Shown here piece after piece: positions 1 through 4,815 of a DNA stretch of 6,051 nt. Each line of letters starts with the position of its first letter. The stretch's first letter is position 1. Under the pieces are notes generated by a model. It was not told where the DNA came from and made no database searches. It saw only the letters and a program-made list of their open reading frames with translations. Origin of the DNA: Methyloprofundus sp. (lineage in GTDB: Bacteria; Pseudomonadota; Gammaproteobacteria; Methylococcales; Methylomonadaceae); NCBI GenBank assembly GCA_013138555.1, contig WTCN01000088.1:1-6051 (forward strand), read 5' to 3'. The position numbers were made by a program, and so were the translations under genes.

Positions 1-1
1 T

Positions 2-100
2 TTGTTTACACTTGGAATGCGGTTATTAAAGCGCTGGCTGAGAGAAGGAAAAGCACTTCCTCAGTTCTGCCTCACTTTATCAGGCAAGGCTTTGCTGTGA
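2..100 (+). other. Possible 3' end of an upstream gene, unidentified
   Basis: Two forward frames are open from the left edge. One ends at TGA 98-100 and reads ...LREGKALPQFCLTLSGKALL. The other ends at TAA 106-108 and reads ...LPHFIRQGFAVRK. The third forward frame and all three reverse frames are closed within this stretch. I prefer the frame ending at 100: its codons (TTA, CGC, GAA) resemble the neighbouring genes, while the other relies on several AGG/AGA arginine codons. Neither peptide is recognised, and with only about 33 residues the stretch may be non-coding. Confidence 0.22.
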
Positions 101-116
101 GGAAGTAAAAAGTGTA
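7..116. repeat. Nested inverted repeats near the left edge
   Basis: TACACTT at 7-13 is the reverse complement of AAGTGTA at 110-116. Nested inside, ACTTCCTCA at 55-63 is the reverse complement of TGAGGAAGT at 98-106. A shorter pair, CCTCAC (70-75) and GTGAGG (97-102), competes for the same right arm. No T-tract follows directly (a T8 run lies at 140-147, too far away), so this is not a clear terminator. It could be a folded 3' region of the upstream transcript, the remnant of a mobile-element end, or chance. Confidence 0.25.
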
Positions 117-221
117 CGGTAGTGAAACTATTTAAAGTATTTTTTTTGCTATGCCATCATTAAATCAACTCAGCGTGATAATATACAAATTCAAAGACTA
201 CGCACTTTCATTTACCGGCTA

Positions 222-247
222 GCGTATTAACTGGCAGATTAATACGC
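222..247. promoter_or_regulatory. 9-bp perfect dyad upstream of the CHAD gene
   Basis: GCGTATTAA (222-230) and TTAATACGC (239-247) are perfect reverse complements separated by 8 bases. The right arm ends 33 bases before the ATG at 281. What follows (ATTCTATTTGAAC) is not a real T-tract, so an operator or a 5'-leader hairpin is more likely than an intrinsic terminator. I could not place a convincing -35/-10 pair in 117-280, so where transcription of the CHAD-ParA unit starts is unknown. Confidence 0.4.
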
Positions 248-280
248 ATTCTATTTGAACTTATATCTTACTGGGTCAAC

Positions 281-1831
281 ATGACAGCAATATCTTTACA
301 CTTTGAGTTACCAGAAAATCTAACTGTTACAAAATTTTTAAAAAAATTAAGTAAAAAACTGAATTTTGAGATAGCCACTCAGCAACACACGAGTAAAACT
401 TTTTATGATACCTTTGACTGGCGACTATATAATGCCGGTTTGCTGTGTGAACGCAATCAATCAAAATCAACATCCCATATAAGTCTTATCAATAGAATAA
501 CAGGCGAATGCCTTGCCCAGGAGGAACTAGCAGAAACTCCCCGCTTCAGTGGGCAATATCCAGGAGGTCAGTTAAAAACACATTTAACGCCATTAATTGA
601 AATGCGGGCATTATTACCTTTATCTCAATTACCTCAGCAAGTATATCGCTTAAATGTATTGAATAAAGATCAAAAAACGATCTTACGCATTAAGCTAGAT
701 GAATATGAATCACTTACAAATCATATTAGCCTGCAACCACTAAAAGGCTATGAGAAAGCTGCTGAAAAAGTCAGCACTCTGCTACAAAAATCATTAGCAC
801 TAAAAACAGCAACACCTGACTCGGTTTTAAATAACGCTGTTAAACAACAAGGCCGAAAAGCTAGCGATTATAGCTCTAAATTAAACATAAAACTTGAGCC
901 AGGCATGCAGGCCGATAAAGCCAGTAAAATAATCTATCAGCAATTATTACGTGCAATACAAATTAATGAAAGTAACACACAGGCTGATATTGATACCGAA
1001 TTTTTGCATGATTTTCGTGTTGCGATTAGGCGCACTCGCGCAGGCTTAAGCCAGATTAAAAATACATTACCCCTTAGCATAGTCACTGAATATGTCGATT
1101 TTTTTGCATGGCTAGGACAAATTACCGGAGCTACCCGTGATCTGGATGTCTATTTATTAAGTTATAAGCAATATCAAGCCGCTTTACCCACCTCTTTACA
1201 ACAGGATCTTAGCCCTTTATATGCCTTTCTTAAACATAAACAGGTTATCGCACAAAAAGAATTAGCAGCGCAACTTTCGAATTCTCAATATAGAAAACAA
1301 CTCGCCGCATGGGAGCAATTCCTAAAAGAACCTCTAGCCAAAAAAAATGCGGAAAGTAATGCAAAATTAACTATTAAAGAACTGGCTGACCAACGTACCT
1401 GGAAAGTTTATAAACGCGTACTGAAAGAAGGCAGTGCTATTTCAGAAACCTCCCCCGCTGAAGCGCTGCATGACTTAAGAAAAACCTGTAAAAAATTACG
1501 CTATCTAATGGAATTTTTCCAGAGCCTTTACCCAGCAAAAGAATTTAAAGCGGTGCTAAAAGCTTTAAAAGGCTTTCAATCCGTCTTAGGTGATTTTCAG
1601 GATTATGAAATCCAGGAAGTGAATTTAAAACAGTTTAGTAAAGAAATGATGGCTAAAGGTGTAGCAAGCAATACTTTTTTAGCCATGGGGGTCTTAGTGC
1701 AACATTTAGACTCTATGCGCTGTGCAGCACGCGATGATTTTGCTGAGCAATTTGACCTATTTAAGCAAGCCAAAAACCAACAAACATTTAAAAGCTTATT
1801 TGCGCATCAGGGACGGGGGAAGACTCAATGA
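281..1831 (+). CDS. CYTH-like/CHAD domain protein (polyphosphate-binding type)
   Basis: A 516-residue soluble protein with no signal peptide. Residues about 4-175 form a degenerate CYTH-like domain: the YDTFDWRLYNAGLLCER block (42-58) and the RIKLDEYESL...LKGYEKA strand region (136-160) match the CYTH halves of CYTH-CHAD proteins. The N-terminal ExExK catalytic signature is missing (only HFEL, 7-10), so triphosphatase or cyclase activity is doubtful. Residues about 200-505 are the all-helical CHAD domain, with its two basic histidine helices FLHDFRVAIRRTR (241-253) and ALHDLRKTCKKLRY (395-408), plus the TRDLDVYL (285-292) and LGDFQDYE (436-443) blocks. CHAD domains are known to bind inorganic polyphosphate and localise to polyphosphate granules. 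No strong ribosome-binding site precedes the ATG. The stop overlaps the ParA start (ATGA, 1828-1831), so the two products are probably made together. Family is confident; cellular role is inferred. Confidence 0.9.
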   Translation: MTAISLHFELPENLTVTKFLKKLSKKLNFEIATQQHTSKTFYDTFDWRLYNAGLLCERNQSKSTSHISLINRITGECLAQEELAETPRFSGQYPGGQLKTHLTPLIEMRALLPLSQLPQQVYRLNVLNKDQKTILRIKLDEYESLTNHISLQPLKGYEKAAEKVSTLLQKSLALKTATPDSVLNNAVKQQGRKASDYSSKLNIKLEPGMQADKASKIIYQQLLRAIQINESNTQADIDTEFLHDFRVAIRRTRAGLSQIKNTLPLSIVTEYVDFFAWLGQITGATRDLDVYLLSYKQYQAALPTSLQQDLSPLYAFLKHKQVIAQKELAAQLSNSQYRKQLAAWEQFLKEPLAKKNAESNAKLTIKELADQRTWKVYKRVLKEGSAISETSPAEALHDLRKTCKKLRYLMEFFQSLYPAKEFKAVLKALKGFQSVLGDFQDYEIQEVNLKQFSKEMMAKGVASNTFLAMGVLVQHLDSMRCAARDDFAEQFDLFKQAKNQQTFKSLFAHQGRGKTQ

Positions 1832-2568
1832 AAATAATTGCGACTTATAATATCAAAGGTGGGGTAGGAAAAACATCAACGGCAGTCAATCTGGGCTATA
1901 TAGCAGCACAGAATAATTATAAAACCTTAGTCTGGGATTTAGATCCGCAAGGCGCAAGCAGCTATTATTTTAGAGTAAAGCCTAAAATAAAAGGCGGCAG
2001 CAAAGAGCTTATTGCCGGTGCGCGTGAATTAGACAATTTAATTAAAGCAACCGACTTTGAAAATCTTGACTTGTTGCCTGCCGATTTTTCCTTTAGAAAT
2101 TTAGATTTAGTGCTGGACGCACGCAAAAAACCAACACAACGGCTCAAAAAACTACTCACCCCCCTCACTAAAGAATACGACATTATTATTCTTGATTGTC
2201 CACCGAATATTTCCCTATTATCGGAAGCCATTTTTGAAGCCTCGGAAGTATTATTATCCCCCATTATTCCAACGACCTTATCACTACGGACACTGGAACA
2301 ATTGAAAAAGTATATAAAAGATAATAATTTAAAGCATTTGCAGCTTATTCCTTTTTTCTCCATGGCAGATAGGCGAAAAAAAATGCACCGGGAAATCATG
2401 CAAACACTCGCAAAAAAGCACCCTGATATTCTACAAAGTGTTATACCTTATGCCAGTGATATTGAGCGCATGGGCTGGGAACGTATGCCACTAGGGGCTT
2501 ATACACAAAAAGGACGTTCAGTTGAAGCATATCAGGCACTGTGGCAGGAAATTTTAAAAATCTTATGA
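1828..2568 (+). CDS. ParA/MinD-family ATPase, orphan, coupled to the CHAD gene
   Basis: A 246-residue deviant-Walker ATPase. Visible motifs are the deviant Walker A KGGVGKTS (residues 10-17, signature Lys10 and P-loop Lys15), Walker A' DLDPQG (37-42) and Walker B IIILDCPP (119-126, Asp123). The length and lack of an N-terminal helix-turn-helix fit small (type Ib-like) ParA or cargo-positioning ATPases rather than large plasmid ParA. Such proteins dimerise on ATP, bind DNA non-specifically and move cargo in gradients set up by a partner that stimulates hydrolysis. No ParB gene or parS-like repeat is seen here. The start lies inside the last codons of the CHAD gene, and a GGGGGA stretch (1815-1820) seven bases before the ATG can serve as ribosome-binding site. 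The coupling suggests the CHAD protein, or what it binds, is the cargo or partner. A chromosome-segregation role is less likely from context. The catalytic motifs are intact. Confidence 0.92.
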   Translation: MKIIATYNIKGGVGKTSTAVNLGYIAAQNNYKTLVWDLDPQGASSYYFRVKPKIKGGSKELIAGARELDNLIKATDFENLDLLPADFSFRNLDLVLDARKKPTQRLKKLLTPLTKEYDIIILDCPPNISLLSEAIFEASEVLLSPIIPTTLSLRTLEQLKKYIKDNNLKHLQLIPFFSMADRRKKMHREIMQTLAKKHPDILQSVIPYASDIERMGWERMPLGAYTQKGRSVEAYQALWQEILKIL

Positions 2569-2578
2569 GCCATATATA

Positions 2579-2620
2579 AGGCACGAAGCGCATTTTGCCC
2601 CTGTGATGCGCTTCGTGCCT
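2579..2620. repeat. Perfect 15-bp inverted repeat between convergent units
   Basis: AGGCACGAAGCGCAT (2579-2593) pairs perfectly with ATGCGCTTCGTGCCT (2606-2620) across a 12-base loop. It begins 11 bases after the parA-like stop and ends 38 bases short of the end of the leftward small gene, so it sits where the two transcription units meet. No T-run follows in either direction (CAGCACATCC on +, TATATATGGC on -), so it is not a textbook intrinsic terminator. It may be a bidirectional transcript-end or mRNA-stabilising hairpin, or a copy of a dispersed REP-like palindrome. Confidence 0.6.
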
Positions 2621-2658
2621 CAGCACATCCTATAGAACTGAGTAGCAAGGAATTAAAT

Positions 2659-2760
2659 TTAATCCGAACCTTCTCCTATTGGCACATCGTAATTTATACC
2701 TAGCAGGTAATACGTAATTCCCAAGGCCAGAACAACAAAACCCACAGCAAAAACATACAT
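2659..2760 (-). CDS. Small single-span membrane protein, 33 aa, unidentified
   Basis: A short open frame downstream of the hydrolase gene on the same strand, with a 25-base gap. The product begins MYVFAVGFVVLALGITYY, a strongly hydrophobic segment (residues about 2-22) that would make one transmembrane helix, followed by a short acidic tail GINYDVPIGEGSD. It lacks a signal-peptidase site, so it is more likely an inner-membrane miniprotein than a secreted one. An AGAAG stretch (2769-2773) lies eight bases before the ATG, a modest ribosome-binding site. The hydrophobic-then-polar layout and operon position argue for a real gene, but I do not recognise the family and length alone cannot exclude chance. 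It could be a small accessory subunit of a membrane or respiratory complex; this is speculation. Confidence 0.5.
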   Translation of the reverse strand: MYVFAVGFVVLALGITYYLLGINYDVPIGEGSD

Positions 2761-2785
2761 CGCTGATACTTCTTTAATGCAGGCA

Positions 2786-3697
2786 TTAGTCCTCCCATTC
2801 CAGCTCGGCATAAGCACTACTCAGGTTCTTTTTGTGAAAATCACTGAACAGTTGCCATTGATCTTTAGCGGGATAATCAACTGTTTGCATCACATCCTCC
2901 AGATAAATGCCTTGTTTAATCTTATAACGAATAACTTTTTGCAAATATTGTAGATAATGCTTTTCGGCCTGCATACTTTCTGGCCAGTCCCGTACTATTG
3001 GCCCATGTCCAGGTATCACGACATCAAACTGGCGCTTTTCTAATTTGTCCATTTCTTTTAACCAGCCTTTTAAACTGCCATCTAACACAGGTAAATGTCC
3101 GATAAATAACAAGTCTGATAACCATATCGTGTTGGTTTTCTGGTCCAATACCGTTAAATCATTATCAGTATGTGCAGTCGGGTGTGCCGTCAGTTGCAAT
3201 ATGCGTCCCCCTAAATCAAGCTGTAGCGTATTTTTAACGCTAATCGTCGGCGCAACAATATCATCTGCTGTTAATTTAATGGCAACCTGTTCTTCAGAGC
3301 GTGCTATATAAAAAGCCCCCCGCTCGGCCATGGCGCGAGCCAGTTTTTTATGCCCGATATACTTTATATGTTTAATATTTTTAAACGCACTGTTACCAAA
3401 GATATGGTCGGGATGAACATGCGTATTAATCACATAACAAATCGGCACTGAGCTTATTTTTTTTATCGCCGCTTTTAGTTGCTCCCCTTGTGCGGGGCTG
3501 CCACCACTATCAACAACAGCAATACACTTTTCACCGACGATAAAACCGATATTGGCAATGGCATCGTGATTATGCACATCGGGTAACTCTATCAGCCCCT
3601 GGTGTACATAAATACCTTGGGCAACCTGTTTGATATTAAAGGCCGCCATAGCCTGGCTAGTACCAAAAAATAAAACTAGAAAGACTATATAACGCAT
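2786..3697 (-). CDS. Exported metallo-beta-lactamase-fold zinc hydrolase (SoxH/quinoprotein-relay-like)
   Basis: A 303-residue protein with an N-terminal signal peptide (hydrophobic core IVFLVLFFG, likely cleavage after AMA at residue 18), so it should act in the periplasm. The metallo-beta-lactamase fold is shown by HVHPDH (93-98), the third-strand histidine in AHTDND (175-180, His176), the metal-bridging aspartate in WLSDLLF (Asp195) and PGHGP (229-233, His231). These supply the ligands for a dinuclear zinc site. The HLPVLDGSLKGWL segment (201-213) resembles the SoxH-related group named quinoprotein relay system zinc metallohydrolases, which tend to occur with PQQ enzymes; their substrate is unknown. 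A true beta-lactamase or cytosolic glyoxalase II is less likely. The start is supported by AAGGAA six bases upstream (3703-3708 on the opposite strand). It lies 35 bases after the LysR gene, so the two are probably co-transcribed. The fold is certain; the subfamily assignment is from memory of motifs. Confidence 0.85.
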   Translation of the reverse strand: MRYIVFLVLFFGTSQAMAAFNIKQVAQGIYVHQGLIELPDVHNHDAIANIGFIVGEKCIAVVDSGGSPAQGEQLKAAIKKISSVPICYVINTHVHPDHIFGNSAFKNIKHIKYIGHKKLARAMAERGAFYIARSEEQVAIKLTADDIVAPTISVKNTLQLDLGGRILQLTAHPTAHTDNDLTVLDQKTNTIWLSDLLFIGHLPVLDGSLKGWLKEMDKLEKRQFDVVIPGHGPIVRDWPESMQAEKHYLQYLQKVIRYKIKQGIYLEDVMQTVDYPAKDQWQLFSDFHKKNLSSAYAELEWED

Positions 3698-3732
3698 AAT
3701 TGTTCCTTAAGAAAAGGCTTGAAAAGATAAGT

Positions 3733-4617
3733 TTAATGGACACATAGACCTAAAAAAGCCTGAGTCGCTCTCGACTGTAACGCTGGCCTTGGGGCAATAA
3801 TATTTAACTGCCAAGTCAGGCCTTGTTGCGTTCCTATCCGGCGTGAAACCAGCCCTTTACTTTCATTTTTCAATGCCATAGCCGAAGAAAACCCTATCCC
3901 AAGTCCTGCACGCACAGATTCTTTTACTGCGGATACACCGGTCACTTCAATCTTAATATTGGCCTTAATCCCCGCCTCTAGCAATGCTTGCTCGACAACC
4001 TGCCGAGCTCCTGAACCAGGTTCTCGCCAGATGACTTGATATTGATTAAAGACCTGTACAGGCACATAGTCTGCATATTCCGTTGCGAGCGTATGATTTT
4101 CAGGCAAGATCAGCACAATTTCATCTTTTTGCCATGCAATTACCTGATAATTACTTGATAACTCAAAATCTGCAAGCGACCCTTCAATAAAGCCCAAATC
4201 CAGACTATATAAATTACGTAATGTTTCTGCTGTATCCAGCGTTTTCATAAAAACCTGCACGCCTTTATGACGAGTTTGCAATTCAACCAGGAATTTAGGC
4301 AGGTAATAACTGGCAATGGTCATCGTTGCCCCAATACGCAACATACCTGTACTTACTTTTTGTAAACTATGCACATATTCAAATGCCTGTGTATAACAAC
4401 TATCCATTTTATCAGCATACTCAAGTAAGCCAAGGCCTGCCGTTGTTAATTCAATTTGATGCCCTTTACGCTCATACAAAGGCTCTCCCACAAACGTCTG
4501 TAATAACTTTAACTGCCCAGAAACTGCGGGCTGGCCTATATTTAATTGTTTTGCCGTTAAGGTAATGCTTTTTAAACGGGCAAGGACTGAAAAAGTCAAT
4601 AGATGTTGAGGGTTCAC
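3733..4617 (-). CDS. LysR-family transcriptional regulator (CbbR/CysL/FdsR-like)
   Basis: A 294-residue protein of normal LysR length. Residues 1-60 form the winged helix-turn-helix (LLTFSVLARLKSITLTAKQL, then NIGQPAVSGQLKLLQ and PLYERKGHQIELTTAG), followed by a linker helix to about 88. The effector domain (about 92-290) has the two-lobed fold with GMLRIGAT (91-98), WREPGSGARQ (197-206) and VTGVSAVKESVRAGLGIGF (225-243), blocks typical of the CbbR/CysL branch. The start is GTG; AGGA lies six bases upstream (4624-4627 on the opposite strand), and no in-frame ATG lies nearby. It is divergent from the formate dehydrogenase gene, the usual arrangement for a LysR regulator and its target. It probably controls that operon and itself through the shared 198-base region. 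The effector is unknown; formate or a redox/C1 metabolite would fit. Family certain, target inferred. Confidence 0.92.
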   Translation of the reverse strand: MNPQHLLTFSVLARLKSITLTAKQLNIGQPAVSGQLKLLQTFVGEPLYERKGHQIELTTAGLGLLEYADKMDSCYTQAFEYVHSLQKVSTGMLRIGATMTIASYYLPKFLVELQTRHKGVQVFMKTLDTAETLRNLYSLDLGFIEGSLADFELSSNYQVIAWQKDEIVLILPENHTLATEYADYVPVQVFNQYQVIWREPGSGARQVVEQALLEAGIKANIKIEVTGVSAVKESVRAGLGIGFSSAMALKNESKGLVSRRIGTQQGLTWQLNIIAPRPALQSRATQAFLGLCVH

Positions 4618-4623
4618 CGTAAT

Positions 4624-4627
4624 TCCT
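4624..4627 (-). promoter_or_regulatory. Ribosome-binding site fixing the GTG start of the LysR gene
   Basis: AGGA, read on the minus strand, lies six bases before GTG at 4617-4615. It supports a GTG start encoding MNPQHLLTF, the normal beginning of a LysR helix-turn-helix domain. Confidence 0.6.
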
Positions 4628-4658
4628 ATGCAATATAAGCAATAAAAACTGTAAATCG

Positions 4659-4682
4659 TGATAGTATCATTATTTCTGATAA
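4659..4682. promoter_or_regulatory. Putative LysR/CbbR-type operator (TTA-N7-TAA)
   Basis: TTATTTCTGATAA (4670-4682) fits both the TTA-N7-TAA form reported for CbbR sites and the general T-N11-A LysR box. It is nested in overlapping symmetric elements: TGATAGTATCA (4659-4669) is an odd palindrome, and TATCA (4665-4669) pairs with TGATA (4677-4681). The site lies 42-65 bases before the LysR start and about 135 bases before the formate dehydrogenase start, a plausible position for a site that autoregulates one gene and activates the other. No binding evidence exists; AT-rich DNA yields such motifs fairly easily. Confidence 0.45.
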
Positions 4683-4702
4683 GCCCCTAAAGAAAAGATT
4701 AC

Positions 4703-4732
4703 TTGAACTAACAATAGCAGTTTTGGTAAAGT
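4703..4732 (+). promoter_or_regulatory. Weak candidate promoter for the formate dehydrogenase operon
   Basis: TTGAAC (4703-4708) and TAAAGT (4727-4732) are spaced 18 bases apart and match the sigma-70 consensus imperfectly. A start near 4740 would leave a leader of roughly 75 bases. A weak promoter downstream of the LysR box at 4670-4682 is what an activator-dependent promoter would look like, but TATAGA a few bases further down is an alternative -10. Confidence 0.3.
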
Positions 4733-4744
4733 GCTATAGATTTC

Positions 4745-4772
4745 ACCAGAAACTATCACTGGTAACCGGTTA
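4745..4772. repeat. Short overlapping palindromes in the formate dehydrogenase leader
   Basis: ACCAG (4745-4749) pairs with CTGGT (4759-4763), and TAACCGGTTA (4763-4772) is a perfect 10-base palindrome that shares one base with it. They could be a second regulatory site or mutually exclusive leader hairpins ahead of the ribosome-binding site at 4802-4808. A chance origin is possible. Confidence 0.3.
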
Positions 4773-4801
4773 ATAGCCATATTTAAATACCGCAACAGAG
4801 T

Positions 4802-4808
4802 GGGAGGA
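4802..4808 (+). promoter_or_regulatory. Strong ribosome-binding site fixing a GTG start
   Basis: GGGAGGA is a near-perfect Shine-Dalgarno sequence, with the GGAGG core ending eight bases before GTG at 4816. An in-frame stop TAG at 4774-4776 rules out a longer protein, so the GTG start is well supported. Confidence 0.85.
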
Positions 4809-4815
4809 AACACGA

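Noticed and set aside
129..147. T8 run at 140-147 as an intrinsic terminator for the upstream gene
   Set aside because: No GC-rich stem sits directly before it; the nearest hairpin arms end more than 20 bases upstream.
1965..2399. 144-codon open frame antisense to the ParA gene
   Set aside because: It lies wholly inside a confident ParA gene, encodes a serine/lysine-rich sequence with no recognisable domain, and looks like a by-product of AT-rich coding on the other strand.
1828..2568. Chromosome or plasmid partition parA
   Set aside because: There is no parB, no parS-like repeat and no replication gene nearby; the coupled partner is a CHAD protein.
2441..2626. 61-codon reverse frame spanning the parA end and the 15-bp inverted repeat
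   Set aside because: It overlaps the conserved ParA C-terminus and runs through the hairpin; its product has no family resemblance.
2652..2663. ATTAAATTTAAT palindrome as an operator
   Set aside because: It is pure A/T, lies over the end of the small leftward frame between convergent genes, and is readily explained by chance in AT-rich DNA.
3045..3311. 88-codon forward frame opposite the hydrolase gene
   Set aside because: It is antisense to the zinc-ligand-containing region of a clear metallo-beta-lactamase-fold gene and shows no domain.
4326..4565. 79-codon forward frame opposite the LysR gene
   Set aside because: It is antisense to the helix-turn-helix region of the LysR gene and has no recognisable features.
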